Of a stretch of 64,000 nt of DNA, positions 34,537 through 43,373 are shown in pieces. Position numbers and translations under genes: made by a program. Origin of the DNA: an uncultured Prevotella sp. (lineage in GTDB: Bacteria; Bacteroidota; Bacteroidia; Bacteroidales; Bacteroidaceae). Numbering within the stretch: the stretch's first letter is position 1; each line of letters begins with the position of its first letter. The stretch is from NCBI GenBank assembly GCA_900539625.1, contig UQCW01000002.1:62001-126000 (forward strand). The letters are read 5' to 3'. The notes under the pieces were generated by a model. That model was not told the DNA's origin and did not search any database. It worked only from the letters and a program-made list of their open reading frames with translations.

Positions 34537-36933
34537 CTACCGCTTCATACCTCTCGATGGTTCTACCAACTCTTTCACTTCCTCCTGCTTGTGCCGTTTG
34601 GGCTCTTCCAACATATCGCAGATGGCTACTCGTTGTCCTTCCCGTATCAGTTTAGGCAGGTAGGTGTCAAGGGCATGGTATGGAAATCCTGCCATTTCTT
34701 TGATATTGCCGTTTGCTCGTCTGGTCAGCGTGATACCTAATATCTCAGACCCTTTGCGTGCATCTTGATTGTACATCTCATAGAAATCACCAATGCGGAA
34801 CAACAATAATGCATCTGGGTGCTTGGCTTTCAAGTCATCCCATTGCTTTTTTATGCCAGATGCATTCTGCTCTTTCTTGCCTTGGGTTTCTTGTGCTTTC
34901 TTTTCCTCAGTTGCTTTTTCCTCCTTGACCTTCTCCTCGGATTTGTCTTGTTTGTCTTCTTCCTCGTGATATTCCCGGTGTTCCTCTTCATGCTTCTCTG
35001 TGGTTCCTTGCTGTTCCTGCTTCACCTCGGTCTCCACTTCCTGTTTCTCCGATGATGTCTGTTCTTGTTTTTCTCCTGCTTTCAGCACGTCAGCAAACAG
35101 GGTTGCTGCCAAATGGGTTTTATAGCTGTTTCTGTCTTCTGCTACCCATAACCGCTGCCATTGCTGTGGGGTAATGCATCTGGGTTTCATCTTCTCTCCG
35201 TCGATGGTTGCTGAACAAAGAATGCCGTTTTCTTTGGTCTTGAACACGCACACACGTTCTATGCGGTTCATATCAATGTCCTGGTCATTGCTTCCGAACA
35301 AGTCCACTTTCAAGTCAGGTTGTACGGCTGCACGATGGTGATACTTGTTTGCCAACTCCATCTTTACTGCTTCAAAATTGTCCATCGACTGCTTCAGTGT
35401 ACTAAAGAACTGGTTGATGTCTGCCTTGTCTGGATATATACTATATCCGTTCTGTCCCTCGGGCTTGATATACAATGCCCAACGGTTTTTGTCGTCTTGT
35501 ATCATCTGTACTTGACTGAACCCAACATCCTTGGCTCGCTCTACAGCAGGACTGGCATCTAATGTGGATAGATGTTCTAACGACCAATTTTTCAGTCGGG
35601 CGATGTCCACTTGCTTGTCCGCAAAGTAACTGTCATCGGGGCGATACCCCAATACTCCGTCAGAATTGTAGAAGCGTACGGTTTCGATGCCTTCACGTTC
35701 CAATGCTTTCTGGATGCGCTGCTTGCTCATGCCCTGTATCTCATTGTTTACTTCTAATGAGGCTCCTGACGGCATAACCACGTCGGCTGTCTTTCTCTCC
35801 TTGTCGATGACCAATACGATGGTCTTGTTGTCTTTGTCGGGATGCTGTTTGATTTCATCCGCTATGAGATAGTGTTTAGGCAACTGGTCCATCAGTTCTT
35901 TGGTCTCTCGCTGATTTCGCATGGTGGAGTATTCTATCTTTTCTCCTTGCTCTGCCTTGCGCATAACTAAAAGGGCATTGTTTACATCACTCTCTACAGC
36001 ATCTATCAGGCAGGGATTTTCCTTCAACTCACGAACCCAGTAATCTGTCAGATGCAAGCCTTCTTCTGACAATCGCGCTGGCAGTCCCAACTCCAACATT
36101 TTCACTCCTGAAGCTAATTCTGCCACCAATCGTTCTCTTTTTATGGCATCCTCCGATGGGGCTGTACCATTTTTCATCACCATGCCTTCACGTGCCAACC
36201 GCTGCTGATGTCCTGTGGCAGAGACAATCTGGCGCAATGTTTCTTGCACATAGTCATTGTAATGTTCAAAGTCTTTTTGGCGTGGCATATACACTGCATC
36301 CTTTTCCGTGTCATAATGTGCGACGCCGCTGCCGTCCGTACGTATGGGTACCAGATTGTCACGCATTTTCAATAGGAAGTCATTGAAACGAACATGCATG
36401 GCTCGCTCATCTCTTTCTCCCTGACCTCGCTCCTCAGCTGTGCCATAATCTGCCAACAGCTTTTTGTATTCTTTCTCATTGGCAAATGGCATTGTGGTCT
36501 GGTCAATGCAAAACAGTGTGCGTATCTCTCGATTGTGTACACCTTTATATTGCTTCTGCTGTTCTACATCCAATGCCTGATAGTCGTTTCGACTGATAAT
36601 ATCCTTTGGATTGTTACGATTGACGTATTGGTTCCAATTATAGAAAAGGAACGGTACTCCTCGTTCATGCTCCCTTACCGCCACTCCTTGTCTTTTTGCC
36701 TCACTGAAAGGCATAAAAAGGTTGGTCTTGCTACCAGACTTGTCCGAATGCAATGACATGATCAATGCATTGAACGGACTTACTGTCAATCCCTTGGGAT
36801 AGAAACTAGGATAGGTCTTACCCGATGCGTTCAACCAATATCCGTTTGCTGAAGGCGCACTGCCCAATGCAGTAGAGAGTAATTCCACTTGTCTCTCTGC
36901 TGCCGTTTTTTCTGCCAGACTCTTGTCTTTCAT
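34537..36933 (-). CDS. Polyvalent transfer protein with C-terminal MutS-I domain
   Basis: 798 residues. The N-terminal third is ArdC/zincin-like but degenerate: where ArdC has FHEMAHSTGHE this protein has LRQIVSATGHQQRL, followed by the matching helix RERLVAELASGVKMLELGL. The middle is DUF3945-like (IQGMSKQRIQKALEREGIETVRF). After a highly charged E/K/Q linker (about 640-705) comes a MutS domain I: KAKHPDALLLFRIGDFYEMY and GFPYHALDTYLPKLIREGQRVAICDML. It retains the F-Y-E mismatch-contact signature. It lacks all other MutS domains. It is encoded inside the transfer operon. Confidence 0.8.
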   Translation of the reverse strand: MKDKSLAEKTAAERQVELLSTALGSAPSANGYWLNASGKTYPSFYPKGLTVSPFNALIMSLHSDKSGSKTNLFMPFSEAKRQGVAVREHERGVPFLFYNWNQYVNRNNPKDIISRNDYQALDVEQQKQYKGVHNREIRTLFCIDQTTMPFANEKEYKKLLADYGTAEERGQGERDERAMHVRFNDFLLKMRDNLVPIRTDGSGVAHYDTEKDAVYMPRQKDFEHYNDYVQETLRQIVSATGHQQRLAREGMVMKNGTAPSEDAIKRERLVAELASGVKMLELGLPARLSEEGLHLTDYWVRELKENPCLIDAVESDVNNALLVMRKAEQGEKIEYSTMRNQRETKELMDQLPKHYLIADEIKQHPDKDNKTIVLVIDKERKTADVVMPSGASLEVNNEIQGMSKQRIQKALEREGIETVRFYNSDGVLGYRPDDSYFADKQVDIARLKNWSLEHLSTLDASPAVERAKDVGFSQVQMIQDDKNRWALYIKPEGQNGYSIYPDKADINQFFSTLKQSMDNFEAVKMELANKYHHRAAVQPDLKVDLFGSNDQDIDMNRIERVCVFKTKENGILCSATIDGEKMKPRCITPQQWQRLWVAEDRNSYKTHLAATLFADVLKAGEKQEQTSSEKQEVETEVKQEQQGTTEKHEEEHREYHEEEDKQDKSEEKVKEEKATEEKKAQETQGKKEQNASGIKKQWDDLKAKHPDALLLFRIGDFYEMYNQDARKGSEILGITLTRRANGNIKEMAGFPYHALDTYLPKLIREGQRVAICDMLEEPKRHKQEEVKELVEPSRGMKR

Positions 36934-36953
36934 ATTGTGCTTTTATTATATTC

Positions 36954-38780
36954 TTATTGTATTCCTCTTGATCTGCTAACTGTCTCACGCTCCTCACGAC
37001 CATTCTCATACTGCTGCATGGCCACAGATTGCATCTGCTCATTTTTTGCAAGTATCGCATTGGCAAGGGTATTCAACGGCAACGCCCCTGCCTGATATGC
37101 ATCCACCACGGTTTGTGGCAATTGAATGGTACAGGGCACCCGGTTGATATGTACAATCAAACAACTGCCTTTTAACACTGGATTGCTTAAACGTGGATTC
37201 AATGGCTCGTCTGCATATTGCCTGTATGCGACTTGTCGATAGCTTGCTGCATATCTATCTGGCACTACGCCTTCATTGGCTTTCCTCTCCAATGCTTCAT
37301 GTCCGGCTTTATTTATCAGATTGGCTCCTCCCATACCTATCAATAACATTTTAAGTATCGGATTCTTCACGAACATTCCGGCCACAATACTTGCCAATGG
37401 TATCATGCTGTTGTCCATGTTCAAGGACTTTGTCTTGCCAGTAAGCAATCCTACTAACATATCTGGCAACATGGCGAGCACATATCCAAGGTTATGGGTG
37501 ATGTCGCCGAAACCGTCTAACCCGAAATTTGCCAACAGTCCTTCCCAACCGTTTTCATTGGCTTGCTGCAACTGATTGGCTTGATCTTCATCTGCTGATG
37601 CGTCAACAGATTGTGCTTCTCCAGAACTGTCAGTTCCTTGTTCTCTTTCCGTACTTTTGCGCTCTGCCTCTTTTTGTTTTGCCGCTTCTTGCTGAGCTTT
37701 TTCCTTCAGATAGTCATCTTCCTTTCCTGGTGCTACAATCAACGGAACGTCCTTGTATTTTGGATCCTTACGTATGTCTTTGGGCTTCAGAAAGTCCGTA
37801 TTGGGTGTAAACACCGGGAATGGGGATTTGTTATTGCTGTTTGTTGTCCATGTCACAGGCTTGTATTTTTTTGTTGGTAACTTGATTTTATGTGATAACT
37901 GTCCGTTAAGCGTTTGCAGGAAACCTCCAGATTCTTCAAGTTCATTGGCATGTTTGCGAAAGCCGTTGAAGACATTGCCGTTACTGCCAAAGATTCCTTT
38001 GCTGATGCTTAGCTCCATTACCTGCTCCTTGCGTTGCTCCGTACTGCCAACGGTTTTGTCTAAGGCATATCCTAATGCTACATCGCAGCCAACGAACTTG
38101 GCGAAGGTTGTCCAACCATTAAAAGCTCCCATCGATACGGCATCTACCGCAGAACCTGCCACTCGTCCCGTAACTTTCTCTGTGTTACTTGGCTTATAGG
38201 CTTTCTCGCTTCTTGCCTCAATCTCTTTGGTTAATGTGGACTTCATCAATTCCTCAGTAAATCCCCAGATACTTTGCTTGGCTGCCTTTCGCATGATGTA
38301 TTCCATCGATGATTTGGGGATGTCATCCACAACCAATTTGTTGATCATCAGGTCTTCCATCCGCTGACCGATATAGGCATATGCCAAATCGCATCCTATT
38401 TGTTTGGATAGTGCATCGTATTTTGTACGTCCGATTTGTTCCACCACGGCTTTACGCCATTCTGCTGACAACAATGCGAAGTCACGCTGCATCGCTTTGT
38501 CGTTTTGCATTTTCTCATTGCACATCTTGAGATAGTCCTCGGTGGTCTTGCTGTTCCACTCGCCAGCTGTGCGCACTGCTTGCCAACCCATGTCTATCAA
38601 CATAGGATTGGATGATGCCATGATACCTGCCGGACTACGCTGGTAGTCTGCCAGTTCCTTGACTTGCTTGTCGTTCAATGTCTTTCTGACTTGTTTCATT
38701 ACAGACAAGACACTGCCTTCAAAGTAATGTTGCAGACTATATTCTATCTCCGCAAATCGTTTGCTGTTCTTTATGCTCAT
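36954..38780 (-). CDS. Large transfer-operon protein with membrane segments
   Basis: 608 residues, not recognised. The N-terminal half is helical and soluble-looking. Residues about 200-250 contain GRVAGSAVDAVSMGAFNGWTTFAKF. A charged linker (KEKAQQEAAKQKEAERKSTE) is followed by hydrophobic segments NLGYVLAMLPDMLVGLLTG, PLASIVAGMFV and PILKMLLIGMGGANLI. The C-terminus is Q/R-rich. Position and topology suggest a component of the mating apparatus or its inner-membrane base, but this is inference from context only. Confidence 0.72.
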   Translation of the reverse strand: MSIKNSKRFAEIEYSLQHYFEGSVLSVMKQVRKTLNDKQVKELADYQRSPAGIMASSNPMLIDMGWQAVRTAGEWNSKTTEDYLKMCNEKMQNDKAMQRDFALLSAEWRKAVVEQIGRTKYDALSKQIGCDLAYAYIGQRMEDLMINKLVVDDIPKSSMEYIMRKAAKQSIWGFTEELMKSTLTKEIEARSEKAYKPSNTEKVTGRVAGSAVDAVSMGAFNGWTTFAKFVGCDVALGYALDKTVGSTEQRKEQVMELSISKGIFGSNGNVFNGFRKHANELEESGGFLQTLNGQLSHKIKLPTKKYKPVTWTTNSNNKSPFPVFTPNTDFLKPKDIRKDPKYKDVPLIVAPGKEDDYLKEKAQQEAAKQKEAERKSTEREQGTDSSGEAQSVDASADEDQANQLQQANENGWEGLLANFGLDGFGDITHNLGYVLAMLPDMLVGLLTGKTKSLNMDNSMIPLASIVAGMFVKNPILKMLLIGMGGANLINKAGHEALERKANEGVVPDRYAASYRQVAYRQYADEPLNPRLSNPVLKGSCLIVHINRVPCTIQLPQTVVDAYQAGALPLNTLANAILAKNEQMQSVAMQQYENGREERETVSRSRGIQ

Positions 38781-38791
38781 TGCTTTGTTAC

Positions 38792-39067
38792 TTACAGGGT
38801 TTGGTTCAACAGTTGCTCTTTGGTCTGCTCTATCGCATGATGGTATACTTCCATCTGCTTTGGGAAATATTCAGTTAGCCACTCGTCTTTCTCTATGCGG
38901 TCAAGAATAAACAGAATGGCTTGCTGACGTTCTATCTCCACTGAACTCTCTCCGTTCTCATGATTGTTGAACCAGGCTTTGGTCCACCATCTTACTCCTG
39001 CGCGGTCGGGGTATACGCTGACTATTCTCGGTATGTCGAAGCTCTGAATGTCCACTTCCAAATTCAT
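38792..39067 (-). CDS. Hypothetical protein, 91 aa
   Basis: A small soluble protein (MNLEVDIQSFDIPRIVSVYP...) with an IERQQAILFILDRIEKDEWL helix. It lies in the transfer operon between the M23-like and 608-aa genes, with 11- and 26-base gaps. No family recognised. Confidence 0.65.
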   Translation of the reverse strand: MNLEVDIQSFDIPRIVSVYPDRAGVRWWTKAWFNNHENGESSVEIERQQAILFILDRIEKDEWLTEYFPKQMEVYHHAIEQTKEQLLNQTL

Positions 39068-39093
39068 TAATGGATCGACGACTCCACTACTGC

Positions 39094-39924
39094 TCAGGAG
39101 GTCGCTGTGGACTTTTTTTTTAATGCTTCATTCAATGTGGATAGGAACACATTGTGGCGCAACGCCAAATAGTCAAGAAAATCCCCAATTAGGAGATTCT
39201 GTACCTTACATGCCAATGGTACGCTTCTCTGACTGATACCCAACGGATTGCTCATGCTTGGCATAACCTCAAAGAAGTAGCGTTTCATGGCTCCCAACGA
39301 GAAAATATTACGTAGCGATTGTTCCCGATGGGGCGACAATGCATATTGTCCATGCCGTAGGTCATCCATGTATAAAGGCAGATAACGCAGCATCAATGAC
39401 TCGATTTCTTCTCTGTCGTTGTCATATTGTGTGGCGATATTCATGTCAAAATCGTCAATGTCTATCGCCCCGATCCTTCCTTGATGTTTCAATGCTTTAA
39501 TATTGCCATAAAGCATGGTCATGAATTCCAACGGATTCAGCTCCTCTCCGTCGAATTTTACACTGATATGCAATCGGTCGCTGCTCAGGCTTACTGCTTG
39601 TCCTGCTACTACTGGCTCTCCGAAGTTGGCATACACATTGGCAAGATGTCCGTAGATCACCTCGTATTTACCATATCGTATCGTTTGGTATATGCCGTGT
39701 ATGCTGTCACTGCCAACTCCCGATACGGTGCCACTTGCCACTGCGGACAGAGGATAATGGTTGACCATAAAGTCCAGTCCGTGATGAAAGAACTTTTCTC
39801 CTGTAGATGGATGTGTCTGTTCTCCATATCCCAATGTCATTGCCACTTCTTTACCAGGCTGCTCCTCAAACGGCATACAATATCCGCTCTTGGACTGTAA
39901 TATCATTTCTTCTGTATATTGCAT
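39094..39924 (-). CDS. M23-like protein with incomplete active site
   Basis: 276 residues. The N-terminal half follows LytM/M23 layout: GYGEQTHPSTGEKFFHHGLDFMV (first ligands), VASGTVSGVG, YEVIYGHLANVYANFGEPVVAGQAVSL. Where M23 enzymes have H-x-H this protein has DRLHISVKF, so the first histidine is arginine and a zinc ligand or catalytic residue is lost. The C-terminal half is helical and unknown. It may be a structural or regulatory partner of the intact M23 proteins at 32927 and 46309. Confidence 0.75.
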   Translation of the reverse strand: MQYTEEMILQSKSGYCMPFEEQPGKEVAMTLGYGEQTHPSTGEKFFHHGLDFMVNHYPLSAVASGTVSGVGSDSIHGIYQTIRYGKYEVIYGHLANVYANFGEPVVAGQAVSLSSDRLHISVKFDGEELNPLEFMTMLYGNIKALKHQGRIGAIDIDDFDMNIATQYDNDREEIESLMLRYLPLYMDDLRHGQYALSPHREQSLRNIFSLGAMKRYFFEVMPSMSNPLGISQRSVPLACKVQNLLIGDFLDYLALRHNVFLSTLNEALKKKSTATS

Positions 39925-39934
39925 ACTTTTTCTG

Positions 39935-40600
39935 TTATCTTCTCATTCCTCTTACTTGTGCATCTTCGGCAGTAGCTACTGCTGCACTACGCCTTTCTCC
40001 TGCGCTGTCACTTCCCATCATCTGATTGAGGTTGGCATTATTGCCCACCAGCATCATGCCGAGCATGGTTCCTGCTATTTTACCCAACCATCCGAAACGA
40101 CCAAAGATGAGATAAGCTGCTGCCACCAGTCCCGCCAGACTCAATCCCGACACTTTGCCTTTGCCGAGGTTACTGAAGAAACTGCCGAACATATCCAGTC
40201 CGTTTCCATTGAAGATATTGCGGAAGAACTTGCTCATGCCGCTCCACTTGCTGTTGATGTCGCCCATGGCATTGTTCATGCTGTCTACCGCTTCTCCTGC
40301 CTTGTCTTTCAATTCCTTTACATCGCTGGCTGTTCCTGCAATGGCGTCGGTTGCTTCTTCTCCGATAACGGCATCGCTTACAATGCGTGTCACACTCTTG
40401 TCTGTGGTGAGTTTTTCCCAACCGACATATCCTACAGCTCCTCCTACTGTAGCTGTCTTTACCGCTTTGCCAGCGTGGTTCAGGGTTTGTGACGGATGAA
40501 TCACAGAATTGCCTATAGACTTTGCAGAGGCTTTCGCTCCAGTCTTTGCGGCTCCCAATGCCTTACCACCTACTGTTAATAGTTTACTCCAAAATGACAT
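39935..40600 (-). CDS. Glycine/alanine-rich membrane protein of the transfer operon
   Basis: 221 residues. The N-terminus is amphipathic and lysine/alanine-rich (KLLTVGGKALGAAKTGAKASAKSIG). A hydrophobic hairpin (GLSLAGLVAAAYLIFGRFGWLGKIAGTMLGMMLV) lies near residues 150-185. The protein ends in a charged tail. Not recognised. The topology fits a small inner-membrane transfer component. Confidence 0.68.
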   Translation of the reverse strand: MSFWSKLLTVGGKALGAAKTGAKASAKSIGNSVIHPSQTLNHAGKAVKTATVGGAVGYVGWEKLTTDKSVTRIVSDAVIGEEATDAIAGTASDVKELKDKAGEAVDSMNNAMGDINSKWSGMSKFFRNIFNGNGLDMFGSFFSNLGKGKVSGLSLAGLVAAAYLIFGRFGWLGKIAGTMLGMMLVGNNANLNQMMGSDSAGERRSAAVATAEDAQVRGMRR

Positions 40601-40753
40601 ATTCTATCGTTTTTTGTTATTTCATTATTTATTTGACCTCATATCTGCCTTATCCGACCTACTATTAATAGCCTTACAATTCCCTATGAAACTACTATGC
40701 CTACCTTCATCCTCAACTTAGAAAGGCTTAAAGATGCTTATCTCTGCTTATTG

Positions 40754-41446
40754 CTAAGGCATCACGTTTCGTCCGGCTTGTTCCCATCTTCTTTTTGCAG
40801 CATTCACGATTTCTTGTTTGTTGGCTTTTTGTGGCTTTGATCCTTCGTCTATCTCCAACCATATATCACCCATACTTGTGTACTTCACAGCTTTTGTCAG
40901 TCGTTGCAGTTTCTTGTTCATCACTTTCAATTTCGGACGAATTCCAAACACTACTTCCATACGTTCTTTCTCTGTCATCTTATTCTTTGACAGACATACT
41001 GTTCGTATGTCATTTACGATTTCTACGCTGTTCAGTATCAACTCACGATAGATCTTATTGCGCTTGGTGGATAACGCTACGGCCAATCCATTACTCGGAT
41101 GGGTATCCAGTTGTTTGATTAATCCACCCATGTTATTTGTGAGCTGCGTCACCTCATGATAGAATCCGTATACCTGCGCTGCATAACATACAATCGAACG
41201 AAACGAGTCAAGGTAGTTGTTGAACTCTCGATGCAAGTCTGTAGTTGCCTTCACTTCTTCCTTTGTCCAGATATGACCAGTGGTCATCATCAACATCACT
41301 TGTTCTTGGTTCTTCAACTGTTTCTCTGCCTTGTTGGTGTACATCAGTATCATTCCCGTCAACGTCGGGTCTGACTGGGCATAGGTTTTGGCAATGCTCA
41401 GTAGCATCACTATCACCATTGCTCCTATATATTTTACAACTCCCAT
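40754..41446 (-). CDS. Secreted helical transfer protein, paralogue 1
   Basis: 230 residues with a Sec signal peptide (YIGAMVIVMLLSIAKTYAQ), then coiled-coil-like helices (NKAEKQLKNQEQVMLMM). The C-terminal signature is VMNKKLQRLTKAVKYTSMGDIWLEI...AAKRRWEQAGR. It is clearly related to the next upstream gene (41551). Architecture resembles VirB5-like or TraI/TraP periplasmic proteins of Bacteroidales elements; assignment is tentative. Confidence 0.75.
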   Translation of the reverse strand: MGVVKYIGAMVIVMLLSIAKTYAQSDPTLTGMILMYTNKAEKQLKNQEQVMLMMTTGHIWTKEEVKATTDLHREFNNYLDSFRSIVCYAAQVYGFYHEVTQLTNNMGGLIKQLDTHPSNGLAVALSTKRNKIYRELILNSVEIVNDIRTVCLSKNKMTEKERMEVVFGIRPKLKVMNKKLQRLTKAVKYTSMGDIWLEIDEGSKPQKANKQEIVNAAKRRWEQAGRNVMP

Positions 41447-41550
41447 TTATTCCATTGCTCTTTTGTACAACATTGTATTTGTCCTAATCAACCTATAGCT
41501 TAGTTGCTTAGGAAATGGTCCAATAAGACTTATTCCTTATAATAGGAGTC

Positions 41551-42237
41551 TTATTCTCCTGTCACTTGCGCTGCTCTTCGCCATCGTTCCATTGCTTGCC
41601 TTGCAACATCTGCATTGTTTCTGTCTATCATTCCTGCCGTAGCATTATTCCATACGTCATTGAATGTATAGTAGCGTATGCTCAGATACAACCGATGGAG
41701 TTTCTTACTGAAACTGCTGAGTTTGTCATTCAAAGCCCAAAGGGTCTTGCTTCGGTCTGCTCCTGTTATCATGTTCTCGTTACCTCCTTGCGATACGGCA
41801 TCGTTCAGCAAGGTAAAGACTGATACCAATTCTGTAGCTGTCTCAATATACAGGTTGTTCATTGACATATTCGCAACAATGCCTTGCGGATTATTGTTGA
41901 TGGCTTTGCGCAACTTGCCCAAAGTAATGAAAATTCTCACTCCGTCATCATATAGATGGGTACAGGCTTTCAACGAAGAGGCGTAACCGCTGATGTCTTT
42001 CAAATAGCTGTTGTATTGTTTCTGCCATTTGTGCATTTGATTGAACTCGGCTGCAATGGTATTCTGTAATATGGCTGTTTTCTTCTGACCATTGATCTGA
42101 CTGTCTATCTGCTTTTCCAACAGTTCATTACCCTCTGCCAGTGCCATCCATTCCAATGGATTTGATGCAGTTATCTGTGCCTTTCCATTCATGGCTGTTC
42201 CCAAAACTATTCCCATCACCAATATCATTCTTCTCAT
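41551..42237 (-). CDS. Secreted helical transfer protein, paralogue 2
   Basis: 228 residues with a signal peptide ending at AMNGKAQ. Helical, with the same C-terminal signature as the gene at 40754: LSSFSKKLHRLYLSIRYYTFNDVW...MERWRRAAQ. It starts two bases after the primase gene stop, so it is co-translated. The pair presumably builds a periplasmic part of the transfer apparatus (inference). Confidence 0.75.
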   Translation of the reverse strand: MRRMILVMGIVLGTAMNGKAQITASNPLEWMALAEGNELLEKQIDSQINGQKKTAILQNTIAAEFNQMHKWQKQYNSYLKDISGYASSLKACTHLYDDGVRIFITLGKLRKAINNNPQGIVANMSMNNLYIETATELVSVFTLLNDAVSQGGNENMITGADRSKTLWALNDKLSSFSKKLHRLYLSIRYYTFNDVWNNATAGMIDRNNADVARQAMERWRRAAQVTGE

Positions 42238-42239
42238 TT

Positions 42240-43373
42240 TTACCTCCTCATTCCTCCTGATTTTCTTTCGTCTGGTACTCCCAATGGTTCGAATTCTCCT
42301 TCCAGTGATTTGATATGCTCCTCACTTGGTTTGTCCAACAACACATCATTCCAATCTTTGGCCCACATGGGGATTGGCATGACTCTAACGTTGTCTGGAT
42401 TTATACCTTGCTCTTTCGCAATTTGTTTGAATAGCTCCACAAATTCACGTCCTGCCTTATCGTTATCAAAGCATAGATAATGTTGAGCTTGCGGTGTGGC
42501 TTCCAACATTCCTTTTATTTGTCCTTTGGTTGGTGAACCGCCCGTAGATACGTATATGCCCTTACGGGATAGCTCGGGATTTTGCTTTATTGCCTCACGG
42601 TGTATCTGATAAAATGACATTGCATCATAGGCACTCTCAAACCATCCGACACCACCTACACGATCCAAAGGTTCGTTCTTCAAGTTGGCTATCCACAGAC
42701 CTTCACTTCCATTGCTGCCTTCTGCCTTGCCTTTATATGTGCTGCTTCCATCCATTCTTGGACGACCGCGTTCTTCCAGTCCGACAATGGTGTTGTCTCC
42801 CGGCTTGGTCAACGGAAAAGCCAAATTGGTATATTTCAGTCCATCGTTCCTGTGTTTGGTCGCAAGAACAAAGTGCTTGTTAAAGGCATACTGTGTATAC
42901 AGGTCTATACCTCTTGGCTTGAAGTAGAAATAAAATGGCTTTTGGGTGTTTCTATCTCCAGTGTCAAACTTCAACAAATCATAGTCTTTTAATGAGAATT
43001 GATTACTTGTTGCTTTTGGTGCCAATATCGGGTTGTAGTGCTCTTTCACTGGATTGTTCAACAAGCGGTTGCATACCAAGTTTACCAATCTGTCCGTGGA
43101 CATTCCTGCTCGATATTCGTCAAATTTTTCTGGATGTTCCTTGATGAAGGAGATTACATTATACAGTTTCTGACGTGGTGGCTGAAAACAGCATTGACCG
43201 TTGGGTGTCACCAGAAATTTATCCCCATGCACACGCCTTCCGTCACTGTCTGTCCGCACATACGACGGATAGCGCAATCCATCTCGTTTATTCAGATGAT
43301 AACCTGCATCCACGAGTACGTCTTGTATGCGCAATCGCTGCAAGAAGTCATTGTATGTCAAATCTCCGTTCAT
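42240..43373 (-). CDS. Toprim-domain DNA primase (TraP/DUF3991-like)
   Basis: 377 residues. The N-terminal part (residues about 1-110, DFLQRLRIQDVLVDAGYHLNKRDGLRYPSYVR, KLYNVISFIKEHP) resembles the CHC2/DUF3991 region of transfer primases, though the zinc cysteines are largely missing. The Toprim domain has VGWFESAYDAMSF (catalytic glutamate) and HYLCFDNDKAGREFVELF (D-x-D). Such enzymes prime the complementary strand in the recipient. It overlaps the DUF3945 gene upstream by one base. Confidence 0.84.
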   Translation of the reverse strand: MNGDLTYNDFLQRLRIQDVLVDAGYHLNKRDGLRYPSYVRTDSDGRRVHGDKFLVTPNGQCCFQPPRQKLYNVISFIKEHPEKFDEYRAGMSTDRLVNLVCNRLLNNPVKEHYNPILAPKATSNQFSLKDYDLLKFDTGDRNTQKPFYFYFKPRGIDLYTQYAFNKHFVLATKHRNDGLKYTNLAFPLTKPGDNTIVGLEERGRPRMDGSSTYKGKAEGSNGSEGLWIANLKNEPLDRVGGVGWFESAYDAMSFYQIHREAIKQNPELSRKGIYVSTGGSPTKGQIKGMLEATPQAQHYLCFDNDKAGREFVELFKQIAKEQGINPDNVRVMPIPMWAKDWNDVLLDKPSEEHIKSLEGEFEPLGVPDERKSGGMRR

